A stretch of DNA of 64,000 nucleotides from Chlorokybus atmophyticus (Eukaryota > Streptophyta > Chlorokybophyceae > Chlorokybales > Chlorokybaceae). Positions 1 through 12,600 of the stretch are shown here, piece by piece. The stretch spans positions 1-64,000 of the forward strand of contig RHPI01000026.1 of assembly GCA_009103225.1 (NCBI GenBank), given 5' to 3'. The notes beneath the pieces were generated by a model. That model was given only the letters and a program-made list of their open reading frames with translations. It made no database searches and had not been told where the DNA came from. Positions within the stretch are counted from its first letter, which is position 1. Each line of letters opens with the position of its first letter. A program made the position numbers and the translations under genes.

Positions 1-965
1 ATGGAATTCATCCCGGACCTCGACCACAATGCCCACTACGCCCCTGGCAGCGCCGCCAACGATCCACCAAACGCCACATACCCTCAGCATCACGCCCCTG
101 TAAGGGCATAGCTTGGCGGAGCTATCAATGGTGTTTTCATGCGCAGGCACAGCACTTGTTTATGGTACGAACTGCCATTGCCACTGTACAAAGGTACCAA
201 TTCAATGATACCGTTTGGCAAAGGCATCTTCGTACCATTGAAACGGTTCAATCAGGATATATATGCAGAGACTCACCCTGGACGTGCAATGGCTCGATCG
301 TACCATAATAATGGTACGACGGAGCCAGTGAATGGCGGCCAGATTTTCCGCCTCTGGCATGCAAGGGTAGCGGTGGCGGTGGCGGTGGCGGTGGCGGGTG
401 TGCGTGTTGCTGGATATAATGCAGGTTACATTGGCGACACCTGTGTCGACGTCAGTAGTGAAATACAGGAGTCCTTTGTCCGTATTGCTACATGCGCTTC
501 GCCACACGCAGCTCGGTCTACATGCACATTGTTAGCAGCAGGGTGTGCAAGCAAATCAGGCTGTATGTCGGCCAGCGTCCATTACAGTACGATGCGGGTC
601 ATGTTGAACCAGGGAGTTCGATCCAGGATGCGCACATGCTCGATGCTGAAGGTATCCTCCAGGAGACACACGCACAGCAGCAACAGGAGGAGGAGGAAGT
701 GAACGAGGGCTTTTGTTGTGTGCGTGTGCCTGAGAAACCTGTGGCACGCCAACATGGAAGTGGAGGCGTCCCTTCGCACGCGAAATTCAGGTGGTATGGC
801 TCGGAGCATGCACTTGACCCGCTCGCTGAGACAGAAGCGGCATTTAAATGGCTGGCACAACCGTTTGAGGAGGAAGAGCAAGCTCCGGCGACTCCTCCAC
901 AGGCCCCAGCGCGTGGTGCTTTGTTCCATGATGACGAGCAAAGCAATGATGGAGAGGAGCTGTAG
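1..965 (+). CDS. 3' end of an unidentified gene (acidic C-terminus)
   Basis: A two-exon model fits the sequence. An exon runs to base 99 and ends at a GTAAGG donor. A second exon starts at 588 after ATTACAG and reads in phase to a TAG-terminated acidic tail at 965. The joined peptide begins with MEFIPDLD, is rich in Gln/Glu in the middle (QQQQEEEE) and ends in DDEQSNDGEEL. The window starts on an ATG, but the exon may continue upstream, so the start is unknown. The intron between 100 and 587 contains a short (GGCGGT)n tract. I do not recognise the family. The exon pairing is my inference from splice consensus and frame. Confidence 0.35.
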
Positions 966-1309
966 CGCAGTTGGTAGTCCGTTTAGCTAGTAGTGTACAT
1001 AGCTGCAAGGCTCTTGTGACTGAGTGTTGTGCATCTTAAACCAGCTCCGTCAAGCGTCATCATGCATGTCAATACTTGCATCTCTATGATATACAACAAA
1101 ACGGCAGGCATTCGAGTCACATAATTGAACTACCAGCCTTGGCAAGTGACTTAAAGACACTGTACACATTTCAGGTACATGTACACAACACTGGCACATC
1201 ACGATGCTGGCAGTCAGTGACATTCGCGTGTAGTCGTGCTATGCAAATACATATAACGACAGTTAGGCATCAGTCACCTTCAGTTGCTTAAAGAATGCCT
1301 TACAATATC
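966..1309. other. Intergenic, nothing recognised
   Basis: Downstream flank of the first gene. Only short chance ORFs are present and no structure was seen. Confidence 0.4.
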
Positions 1310-1690
1310 GATAATTACCTAGTTGGTGCTTGTGAATTAGGCTTAATCGCCTGCGCTTGACTAGTGTGTAACTTGCAGGTGCCTGTCACATAGGCTGAGT
1401 CACCTAAGTATGAATGATGTGTAATTTGCAAATGCCTGCTAATTAGGTTTAGTTACCTGTTAAGGCCTGATGTGTAACTTACAGGTGCCCGTTGATTAGT
1501 TGTGGTCACCTAGTAAGGCCTGATGTGTAATCAACAGGTGCCTGTTAAAGAAGTAAAGTCACCTGTTAAGGCCTGATAAATAACCAACAGGTGGCTGTTA
1601 ATTAGGCATAGTCACCTGCTAAGGCCTGATAGGTAATTGACAGGCGCATGTTAATCAGGCATAGTCAACTGTTAAAGATTAAGTTGTAAC
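1310..1690. repeat. 53-bp degenerate minisatellite, about 7 copies
   Basis: The phrase AAGGCCTGAT recurs at 1462, 1515, 1568 and 1621, exactly 53 bp apart. The related GTGTAA phrase extends the same register back to 1416 and about 1363. Each unit carries a short palindrome of the form AACAGGTGCCTGTT and a GTCACCT box. Units diverge by several bases each and there are no unique spacers between them. Confidence 0.85.
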
Positions 1691-1695
1691 CAAAA

Positions 1696-1730
1696 GGGCC
1701 TGATAGTAACGGAAGTTACTATCAGGTCCC
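1696..1730. repeat. Hairpin with GGAA loop at the end of the minisatellite
   Basis: GGGCCTGATAGTAAC is followed by GGAA and then GTTACTATCAGGTCCC, an inverted repeat with one bulge. The stem carries the CCTGATA phrase of the adjacent 53-bp repeat, so it probably arose from an inverted repeat unit. Confidence 0.7.
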
Positions 1731-2967
1731 TGTATCGAGATTACAGGTGGACTGAGCCACGACAGTCTAAATTAGTATTCGCAGGTGCACGGCCGTTGCC
1801 AATATTTAATCAGCCGGCAGGGGAAACATATTGCGACGTACCTGTGTATTTACAAGTGTGGCAAGGTTGCGCAATGTGCTTTTGTATCATTTGTCATGCC
1901 ATCACAAACATGGTAATGAGTGCGCGAATTAGGACAATTCGTGCTCCGGTGGCAAATAATAATGGTATTGCAAGGCCACTTACCTTCAACATGCTTGAAT
2001 TAACATGTTACTCATGCTTATACACGGGGTCATTATGCTGCGTTGGCAGCTTTACGTAACGTCATGCCATCGACTTTAAAATTGCGCGTGCTGCACTATT
2101 AACCACTGAGCACAAACATTGAGACATTCTTCTCGTTCAGCAAAACAAGATGTATATGTAATATAGATTGTGCGCTTTATTGTTGTCAGACATGTATCGA
2201 TGGTATGTGGCTCTTCGTATGACAGCGACTTTGATTGTCTTAGCCCATTGGTAAAAGCGTCAATGTTGTTCTCATGTCGCTCTTTGGGTTTGCTCATGTC
2301 AATGTAAGGTTACACTCGTTGAGGCATATGCCTGTATACAACATGCATGTTACATAAAAGGGCAGTTTACAACTAAAATATAGTATACATGCCCCATGTT
2401 TGCCATCAATGTTGAAGTTGAAGCTACATAAGTTTAACTTATGTCTCATTGCATGAGCATACGGTGGGAACATAAACAAAAATACTCGGGTGCAAACCTT
2501 TGTGAACGAATTGCGACAAGTACATTGAACAGACAACAATGAAGATATTGTGGTTGATTGCAGTATGCATACATGATGTAGCTTGTGTACAACTTGTGAT
2601 TACGCCATCATCATATTAATTGCTGCAAGTAGTAAAATAATGGGCATTATCAACATTTCACGTGTGCCACATAATGCACAACCGGTCTGCCGCAGCGGCT
2701 GCGACCTAAGCATTTGAACGTAAAGAGTCTTTTCACTACCGGGCCAGGAGCAAAAAGTACGTATATTGTATAATTGCATGGATCCTAAGATAAGTATTCT
2801 GATTCTGCACCAGAGCTAATAATATATAGCTTACGAGCGATAACTTTAGATTATGAAGCTCATTTGGGGGTGGACTGGTTATGTAGTTAAGTAACTGCTA
2901 AAACCATCACCATATTCATTAATTTTAATATCATCGGAGCAAGTTGAATGTTCGTGCTATCTTACCC
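1731..2967. other. Intergenic, no gene seen
   Basis: AT-richer sequence with only short ORFs lacking splice or composition support. No RNA gene or mobile element was recognised. Confidence 0.4.
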
Positions 2968-3090
2968 ATGGCCTCAACCCAGCCTCAACTAGACTCTTAC
3001 TCATCCTCCCAACCCATCCCTAGCATCTCTTGCCGCTCCGACCCCGAGACCCCCCTCTCACCCTCCAACGCCGACCGCTGCCATGGATAG
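2968..3090 (+). CDS. 40-codon Ser/Pro-rich small ORF in a C-rich island
   Basis: An ATG in the context CCCATGG opens a 40-codon ORF rich in Ser and Pro, ending in TAG at 3088-3090. It is a compact C-rich patch inside several kilobases of AT-richer intergenic DNA, which is why it stands out. It has no recognisable domain. It could be a first coding exon, a gene remnant or chance, and a real protein is only a weak possibility. Confidence 0.15.
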   Translation: MASTQPQLDSYSSSQPIPSISCRSDPETPLSPSNADRCHG

Positions 3091-5502
3091 CCCGATTTAC
3101 GACAGCTGGCGCATCTTAAGGATGTCTAACCGTGTGCTGCTGTAATGTCATGATCATGATTGGAGGTGAGGGTAGGGTCGACTAGCTTGCTGACATGTTA
3201 TTTTGTGTAATGTAACATGTATATGTACACCCAAGATACCATGTTCAAGTTTAGATGTACACATGAATATGGCTACAACAAATGTTATTAAGGTGTTTCA
3301 ACATTGATCAAATACCAACATGTTTGGACATGCAGCAAGTATTATATAATGTTTATTGCATGTGCAAACTGTGTTGGTAATTTGTGGTAAAATGTACTGC
3401 AATTGAATTGGGTTTCATGGTTGCATTTAGTGCTTTCTATCGCGTCGTATAGCAATACAAAGTCATACGATCAAGAAAAATTTCAAGTACATGCATTTGT
3501 GTGATGTTAAAACTGATGTTCTCGAGCGATTGGCAACTAGACCAATAACATGATCAATTGGGCATGCGTGATCATCAAACAAATGTGATTTTGTGAATAT
3601 CCAATGATGGAAGTAAATACTATACTGTTGATCAAAAGGTGCCTTACAATATAGTGATACCTTGCAATGCAGTGCAATCTTAAATATGTTCATGTCAATT
3701 GGCAATCATCAGAATGAAAGGGTGCAAACTGTGACCAAACCTGGAGTAAATACATGGAAGCGCTAATAGTGTGGCAGATCGCATGCAGCAGCGTTGAGTG
3801 CTTGTGGCCATCAGCAATCTACCAGCGTTAAATATGGTTGCTGCAGCACATCGAGTTGGTCGACCGGGTGAACTGTCTATCACCAATCAATTGGCAGCTT
3901 GGTACATGGCTGCTGTGGAGCACGACGAGCTTATGGTGGACTACTCATGATTATAAATGGCGCTAAGGTCCGCAGTGGAGCTGTTTAAGTACATCGTAAA
4001 TATACACAGCGACAATCCGCCCGCCCAAGTCGGGACTATTCGTAACAACTTCGTGAATAGTTGCCGAAGTTGCTGGAAAATTTCTTGTGCGCTATTGTTG
4101 CGGAGCAACTTGCCACCATATTGCAAATGAGCGATCATTAATGCTTCTCTAAAATGTAGAAATTGTTTTCGACTTGGTTAGAGGGCTGTACACTACATTG
4201 CTCTCACATGCGGTGCTGGTAGACCAGCATTCATAACCTGAAATCGATGTGCCTTCAAATTGCGCTCGAAAGTGGCTGTCTGCCCCGCTCTTAAGAATTT
4301 GCAAGCAGAGTTGATCCTCTGATTTTGATGACATGCCAATTTATGCACTGCAACAACGTTTTGCAGCAATATTGAATGTTGCATTGCACATAATTGCAAC
4401 CCATGTGTACGCGCTAATAGAGCGCTGCACTGGCCTTAGCTTCATGCATGCAATTGCTTGACTGCTTGCGTGCACTACTTGCCTAGCATGAACCCTGTTA
4501 ACTGAGTATCACGCTCAAGCAGACTCTTTGAAGCACAAGTGAATGTCTATATCAGTCACGCTATCATCAATGAGCGCTGGCCCTACGTAAGCAAAAAACG
4601 CGCCTAGTCTCGCTCGGCATACCCGCACAGTTTTTTACCACCAACAGTTGGCATCAGGCATTCGCCATCATTGGAGCTATCATTTTAGCAATTGCTCATG
4701 TTGCAAACTGTTCGTACGAACTTCAACATTTATATATGTCAGCAACAATGATTTTCACGAGCAATACCCTAAATGCTTTACAAGATATACTACTCCAAAT
4801 GCTGCATGACCCGCCCCTTGTATACTAAGGGACGCAGCAATCACCTCCTAAATGAGAGCAAGTTGATGGCAGCGTTTCAAATGCTGCTTATTCGTTGAAT
4901 GAGGGATGCAGCAACCAACTTACTCAATTATACAAAGGGGACGTTCGTGTCCCTCATTTGATAATGATACACATAACACCATGCGTACAACAATTTTAGT
5001 CAAAGCACTTGTCGTTCCCGTCGTAGTGCTCTTTAACATAATAACGGGGACGTATATTACGAGGTGGCGATGGTTTTAACATGTTGAGTAGCGATCTCTA
5101 CAACTTGCGCACATTACGTATCATCAACAAACAATGTATAGTGATGATACACTCCACATCTTAATTGCATTGCACAATGGTATAACTAATAGACATGTGC
5201 ATTGTTGTCTCAACACATAGGATTACAAGATAGTGCGCATGATGTCACATGTCACTGATGCAACATATCCAAGCCGATTGCGGTTGCTATTGACAATCGT
5301 TGAGTGGCAAACTTGGCAGTTTGCTGTGGAGCAACAAGTCTGCACAAACAAACATCAAAAACAACACATGACATCAAGAACAAAGACCAGCACGCACACG
5401 TAAACATGGGAGCTGTTATGTTGTGAGTTGGCGCACAGTAATAAACATTATTGTGTGAGCACGGATGCATGCTTGTATTAACAAGTTGTGGCATGCCAAA
5501 GC
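3091..5502. other. Intergenic, no gene seen
   Basis: Long AT-richer interval with only short, unsupported ORFs on both strands. A small inverted-repeat element at 4814-4940 is listed separately. Confidence 0.4.
4814..4940. repeat. Possible small MITE-like element
   Basis: CCCCTTGTATA at 4814 and TATACAAAGGGG at 4929-4940 are inverted with a one-base length difference, enclosing about 125 bp. Inside are two related phrases, GGGACGCAGCAA and GGGATGCAGCAA. The ends are short, so this may be chance. Confidence 0.25.
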
Positions 5503-8500
5503 TTACAGAAACGCAGTTTCAGAGCGAGGTCTTAGAGTTTGGGCCTCTTTGAGATAATCTGTACATGATGGCGCAATCCCACCTGCAACTTCAACTAGGG
5601 CATTGGCACCGAGAAACTCACTAAGAAGCAGTGCAGGATCCTTGGCTCCACCCCACTTCAGCAACTTACTGAGCAAATCATAACACATCAGAGGAGGCAG
5701 AGCAGCCAAAAGCCAGTGGACTAACAATAACATGATATGGCCAATGCGTAACAGCACCACGGCAGCGCCTGCTAACATGCTTACTTCCTGAGCTGTAAGC
5801 CGGCATCTGGGTTAAGAGAGTGCCCAGCAAATAGCCCATGCCACGCCCGAGCGGCCATGCAGGTTGCGTAGGGATATGTGTAGTAGGCTGCGCGGGTGAC
5901 AAAGGAATCAGCCCAACTGCATACACGCTTGTGCACACATTTGCCAGCACAGACACGAGTGCACACATATAACCTCAACACGGGAGCAGTTAACGCGGTA
6001 CCCACCAGGGCCATAGCTGATCAAGTGCGACACACGAGCTTGAGGAAAAGTGTTGGGTACATGTGGCATATTGAGGTGTTGCTCATGCAGCTCGGCAACC
6101 ACATCAGTTGTTGAGCCACCTAAAGGTTGCGGTCCGAACAGCTTCAATGCCATGGATGCATAAAACACCTACCAGAAGGAGGAATGTTCATATCAGGATG
6201 ACTCCACATTTCAACTGCACATGCAGACAACATTGGCAAGTACCTCCATCTGCGTTTCCAAAGCGGCAAACATGTGCTTTGACTTGGAGAGGCTTTGTAC
6301 AATTGGTTCTGGTATGGGCAGACCAGTCGAGTAATGCCTGGCAAACTGGCAGTGCACAGCCCATCAGTCCCTGCTTGCACCATTGTCCCAAGACATGACA
6401 GTTGCTTTGTGAGCGCACCTGTCTCAGATATGAATAGTCCCAAGCAAAGTACTGGAAGAGGTGTGAGGGTAGTTCAACCATGTCGAGCGCGCCGCGCGTG
6501 CCCGCAACATGCTGATATGTTGTCCTGGACAGGATTGAGTGCATGGCGTGGCCGAATTCGTGCAGCAACGTCTCAAACTCGCCGTGTGTTATCAGTGAAG
6601 GCTGGTTGGGAAGCGACTTGGGAAAGTTGCAAACGAGGGCTAAAACCTTTGGAAGGGGCCATACGATTAATAAGAGCTAAGTTGACGAACCTCAAAAGCA
6701 GCAAACAGAGAAGCTATGACTACATTCACCGGTGTTTGGTACTCAGTATTGGACAAGCTTTTGCCGCATCGAATGGTGAACTGCGCAGAGTGTGTGTACT
6801 TTCCGGGCCTCGGGTGCAGGTCAAGGTAGATCTCACCCAACAGTGCGCCGCCGGTTTTGGGGTCGCGTAGCACCAGCTTGCGGACATCCGCTGCCCAAAC
6901 TTCTCCCGGGAGGACGGTCTCTTCTCGCATGACGATGGCAAACAACTCCTTCACCAACAGCCCCAAGCCAGCCAGACAGGACTCCAGAGGGAAGAATGCA
7001 GCAATGGTCTGAAAAGCCCATCATAGCCGCTGTAAGCCATGCATACGTGTTGAGCAAGGAGTGGGAAAAAGTCAATGCACACGCCTTGCACACGCATATT
7101 ATTGTGCTGGCAACCATGCTGCTTGAGAGAACTTGTAGCAACTGAATTGATAGCGGCTGCTCTATGAAGCTAAGAGCTGGACGTACCCTGCCGTCAATGT
7201 TGCATGCTGTCGCCTTGGCTTGACCGACGTAAAAAGAGCGATCCCAAGGCATGATAGTGGGAGACTTTTGAGGCTCTGACCGTTCTTTATGCGCCCGCAA
7301 ACTGGCCAACTCATAGTTGATACGTGGCCTGCACATGATGGCATAGAACTCGCATGAGTGCAATGTTCACAGTTGCCATGCTTGGTAACATCTCCTTGAC
7401 AATAATTTACCGCAGCTCTGTGCTCAACGTATCAAGAAATGTCACGACAGTGTTGGGGTCCTTTGCTAACAGCGGGCTGATCATGTAATGCGAGTAGGAT
7501 GCAGAGTCAAGCATGCACGCGAGCTCATCGCGGGCAGCTATCAGCTCGTCCAAAACTCGCAAGTTATCCTTAGGACTGCCGTATCCCGCAAGATACACTT
7601 GCTGCCTCATCTGTAACATGCAAGTTAGCTGTCGCCATCCTGCAAGAACCAAACCAGGACACAGCAGTTTGCTACTTCGACATGTGCGTGTAGCCACGCA
7701 AGTAGTTGTGCAACAAACCCTGCGTAGGTATCCACCTGACTGTCTGGAAGCCACTTGAGCATGCTCGCCAGTACAAACGGTTCTGTCACCACTTCAACAC
7801 AAGGCTGGCCATCGCCACCAGCCTTTCGGTGGAGTGTCAGAGCAAGGGAAGGGGGCAGCTCGTTCACATTTGGTGGTGGCGTGATGACCACACGCCCGTG
7901 CTGGGTGGCAATGTTGCAAGCAAATCTGCCATGTTTTGGCACGTTAACTTCGTTGACACCACTGCATGTAAAGCTGAACTGGCATGCACGTACTCAGATT
8001 CCAACGCGGTGATGTGGTTGTTCAGCTCCACGACATGCTGTCGCCCCGCTGCACGCACAAGCTGTCAGCTGCTACTGCTGTGCCAGACACATTGCAAACA
8101 AGGCAATGACCGTCACAGATATACACACGCAGCGTGCACAGTTGTTCACTAATGAACAAGCAACTGCGGGGCAACAGGGATGTTGAGCCACACCGTCTGA
8201 TAGGTGCACGCCGCCAACACGCTCGAAGTCGTGTTTCAGCATTGAGGCAACCATGCGCTGCTCTTCAGTTTGCATACAACCAGCATTCATGGCGCGCACA
8301 AGGGCATGATACAGGCTGGGGCTGGAGTTGAGGCTCTGCAAGCGCCAAACATGCACCACTTCACAGACCAGATTCAACAAAAGCATATAGCCACCAGCAC
8401 GGAAGCGAATAGAACCACACCTGAATGTAGTGCGATAGCTGCATGTATGCATCCTGCGCTGCCTGCACAAACTCTCTGACCAATCAGGTCAACATCCATC

Positions 8501-9358
8501 AGGCAAAGAAGAGTCAACAGCAGACTGCACTGCACCGCGATGACATCAACGAGCCCCTCTAATAACACGCTTTGTTGTACCTATCTGTATGCACACTGCG
8601 GCATAGTTCAGCTGCATCCACCACCTTGCACACCTGCGGAAGGAAGCATATGACATAATGACATTTGGAGTGACGAGGTATCAATGTTCGCCTTGCAGCT
8701 GTACACTGCTACTGCAGGACACTACACTCGTGCACGCTGCCAAGTGAGGGACAAAGCTTACCGTGTTGGACAAATCGTCCAGCATGTTTAGCGTGTTTAT
8801 GGATGGCGGTGCGCGCTTTATTTCATGCTCCAGGTATTGACACCTAATTGAACAACAGGGGGGAAACATGTTGCGATGCTAAGCATGGCAGCGCAACTGC
8901 AGGTCACTATTCGCCGCACCAATAGGTTTGCAACTTGTAAGCCAAAGCATGGAAGTGCATGCGCTTAACTACATCACACACAGCCAACACGTCCTGAACA
9001 GCTGAGGGTGGGAAGAGGTTAGCCTGCAACGGTAAAGAATAGATGCAATGATATGAAACCACAGCTCAGTGGAACAGATCAAAGCTAAGTGCACTAGCAA
9101 CCTGGTCGTACACTTTTAGCCCAAGTGCTCAGGCCCATGCCCATACAGCACTGACCTCTCCATCGCTTCCCGTGCCATGACCCTGAACCCCGCCGCAGCG
9201 CGCAGCTGGGGGTAGCCAAACAGCCCCGTCGCCGTAGTTGTTGTCGTCGTCGTCGCCTGACGGCTCCATTGACGCCTACTACTGCCAAGCTGCTCGCAGA
9301 CGGTCCCTTGCTTGAGCGCCGACAGCAGCCGCAGCGCCGCCCGCATGCTGCAATGCAT
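5503..9358 (-). CDS. MIPEP: Mitochondrial intermediate peptidase-like M3 metallopeptidase
   Basis: Family role: this enzyme removes an octapeptide from many precursors in the mitochondrial matrix after the main processing peptidase has cut. The exon near 6.5 kb encodes LLHEFGHAMHSI, the HExxH zinc motif, followed by YQHVAGTR and VELPSHLFQYF, as in MIP/Oct1 proteins. The N-terminal exon encodes a mitochondrial-targeting-like peptide rich in Arg, Ala, Leu and Ser, then GLFGYPQL, which resembles the start of mature MIP. Middle exons encode MPWDRSFY and VWAADVRKL. A later exon encodes STTDVVAELHEQH and VPNTFPQARVSHL. The last intron joins LR to KLLKWGG with consistent phase and the stop is at 5503. 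Start 9358 or the in-frame ATG at 9346 are both possible. The gene has more than ten introns. It lies head to head with the M16 gene. Confidence 0.88.
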
Positions 9359-9628
9359 GCAGGCGCATATCAGAGTTCAACCGTCTACTCGCTTGCGCGT
9401 AAGGTACTGCAGTTGGCGAGCTGAGCTCCAAGCACACTGCTCCAAGTGTAGCAGCACATTGTCAGCTGATCTCAGCACATGCAAGCTTGCTCGACGAGCG
9501 TGTTGCTGTCACTGTTGCTTCTGCTGAGCTCACTGTTGTCGGCGCTTCTGCTGTTATCGTCGTCACCGTCCTCGTCGTTGTGGTCGTTGGCGCCGGAGCA
9601 GTCAGTGGCAGAGTTCTGTTTGTCCGAC
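9359..9628. promoter_or_regulatory. Shared upstream region of the divergent MIP-like and IDE-like genes
   Basis: Only about 270 bp (120 bp if the upstream ATG at 9479 is used) separates the two start codons, so the promoter is probably bidirectional. The region is rich in short CTG/CTC triplets. No TATA box was identified. Confidence 0.5.
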
Positions 9629-12600
9629 ATGGCGGGGCCGGCGGCGGTGGCCGACGTGGTAGCGGATGGCGACAGCAAAGCTGCGCAAGAGGCCGTCCAG
9701 GTGCTGGTGCCCCGCAGCGACAAACGCGGCTACAGGGTAGCCACGCTGCCCAACCGCATGCAGGCGCTGCTGATTAGCGACAAGGACACTGACAAGGTGC
9801 ATGCTGGTTACAGTTGAGCTTGAGGTGACAACTGAACGCATGTGTGCGTGTTTACATGTTGAAAGCATGTCAACGGCACGACATGGCCAGCTGTCATCTT
9901 TGATGCTATCGCAAACATCAACAGCAGGCCAAAGTGGTTGTTAGACAGCATGGCAAGCATGAAACAGCACGGTGGTTGAAGCAAGCAGGACGGGACAGTC
10001 CCTGCGCACATATGTATGCAGAATTGAGCTTTGTGTCGCATGCAGCTGGATTTGTGCATGTGCAGAAAGCGTACACGTTGGTAATCATAACGAGCTTGCT
10101 TCTTGTTGAAAGTGCATGCAATTGAAGTTCAAAGTGCCCAGGCTGCAGCGGCTGTTGACGTGCGTGTAGGCTCCTTCTCCGACCCTGATGAGCTTCCCGG
10201 ATTAGCTCACTTTCTAGGTGAGTGACTGCAGCACAACGTTTCATCTCACAGCGCACATGCATGATGTTCAATGCAATGTGCTGTCTGCAGAGCATATGCT
10301 GTTCTACTCGAGTGAAAAGTACCCAGAAGAGGATGGCTACTCAAAATGGCTTCAGGAGGTGCCTTTATTCAATGTTACATAACAACACCAAGACAGAATA
10401 GTACTTGTCACTGGGAACGAGCTCATAGTAGACGCTTTCTGCAGCATGGCGGCCGATCAAATGCTTACACAAGTGGCGAGGACACCAACTATCACTTTGA
10501 TGTGAATGCACAGCACTTGCCAGAAGCACTGGACAGGTACGCAGTGCTGTTCAGGTTGTATGCACTGCGCCAAAGTTCACACAATGACACTTGGGTTGGT
10601 GGTTGGCATTAGGTTTGCACAATTCTTTCTATGTCCGGTCTTTGACCCAGACGCCGTTGATCGAGAGGTTCATGCTGTTGATTCGGGTATGCTTAAAACA
10701 ATTGCCAGCCACTGCGGTTGACCCATGCTATGTAACTGAACATAAGGTGGCTGATTTGTGCTTGTTTGTGCTGCTAGAGCATGGTAAGAACAAGCAGTCA
10801 GACGTGTGGATACTCAATCAGCTCAGCAAGCACACCGCTTCCGAACACCACCCCTATCACAAGTTTGGCACCGGTAAGGACTTTAATCAGCTCTCTCAAC
10901 CAATTGCGCTCCGTATGACAACTTTGCATCGGTAACATCTGTCAGCACAGCCCTTCCTTTGCAACTTGCAAGTGCTTACACATCTATGTTCACATGAAAA
11001 GTCATCAATCGGGCCAATGTCACATTTCAAACACACAGGTAACCTGCAGACGCTTGTTGATAAGCCAAAGGAGGAAGGCATCGATGTCAGGTTGCGCATG
11101 ATCGACCTGTACAAAGAGAAGTACTCCGCCAATCTGATGAAGCTGGTCATCTACGGACAAGGTCTGTTGGATTACATGGTCACCAGCCCAATTTGCGGGC
11201 ACTACTGATTGGTTCCGTGAGCAGAGAGTCTTGATGAGTTGGAAGCGTTGGCTGTCAACAGCTTTAGTGGAGTTGGCAACTCAAACAAGAGTGCACCTGC
11301 ATTTCCTGGTCAACCATGCACAGAGGATGAGCTGAAGGTATGGTAGCTCAGTAACCTTCAACCAACTCTAGCTATGTTTGATTGGTTGCAGCCTGTTGAA
11401 CAACAGCTTGTGTGACAGGTGCTCGTGCGCACTGTGCCTGTAGCCGAGACGCACTCCCTTCAGCTGTCATGGCTGGTACCATCAGAGCAGGAGCTATACG
11501 ACAAAGCACCTTGCCAGTATGTTGGCCACCTGGTTGGGCATGAGGGAACTGGCTCATTGTTTGCGTTGTTGAAGAGTCAGGGTAAGTGCTGTTAATGCCA
11601 TGTGTTTGTCATGCAATGGCATGCTACTTCACAGATGCGGCAATTGCATGCAGGCTGGGTCACCAGCCTTCATGCTGGCGAGTATGATAGCAGCAAGAAT
11701 TACACTTGGTTTATTGTAAGCGTGGAGCTCACCAACGAAGGGCATGGTGAGATGTTCTGTGCATGGTCACGACTGGTAGACGTTCCGACATTTCTCTGGT
11801 CACAATGCAGAGCACGTGAAGGACGTGGTGCAGTACATTTTCCAGTATCTGCGGCTCGTTAGAGAGCAAGGCGTGCAACAGTGGATCTTTGATGAAGTGC
11901 GCGCTGTGGCGGAAATGAAATTCCACTTTCGTGACAAGTCGCCTCCTTTCAGCTATGCCACATACCTAGCCTCAAACATGCAGGTGGCAATTGTTCGCAT
12001 GTTTGAACTGACTGCTATCATTGGTAATAGCAGTCAAGGTGTTAGTCATCAGTTATGGTTTACAAACTCAACTTGCCTGTCTTCAGATCTACCCGGCTGC
12101 GGATGTGCTTGCAGCATCACACCTGCCTCGCGTGTACGACGAAGCTGCCATCAGGTCAGTGCTGACGGCCATGACACCAGACAACGTCAGGATCATGTGG
12201 GCTTCCAAACGTTTCGATGGCGAGTTGCAGTTGCGCGAGCCATGGTATGAGACACAATACTCCCTGGAACAGCTGGGCCAAGACTGGTTAGAGGTACATC
12301 TGCCGCCAACAAGTTTTCTTTGACCTTCAGCCATACGCGAAGCACTCAACCATGTGTGCAAAAATCAGGCCAGTGCAGCAACTTCAATTGATGAGCGCCT
12401 GCAGCTTCCGCAAGCCAACCCTTACATTCCGACCAATTTTCAACTCAAGGAGCACGAACAACTGGTACTCAACAGTGCTGTCCACCTTTGCACACACTTT
12501 TCATTGCGGCAGCAAATTGGTTGCTTCTGGATGCTATGCCTGTATCAAACTGGTCATGCTGCTGACAGCTGTCGTTATGCAGCCCGAGCATCCAGTACTG

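Noticed and set aside
595-640. tRNA-like T-arm phrase GTTCGATCC
   Set aside because: No matching acceptor, D or anticodon arms; it lies inside a coding exon.
139-702. 187-codon plus ORF with VAVAVAVA
   Set aside because: It covers an intron and a (GGCGGT)n tract of the first gene and is out of frame with the exon model.
1310-1690. Possible CRISPR array
   Set aside because: Units are contiguous 53-bp diverged copies without unique spacers, and the genome is eukaryotic.
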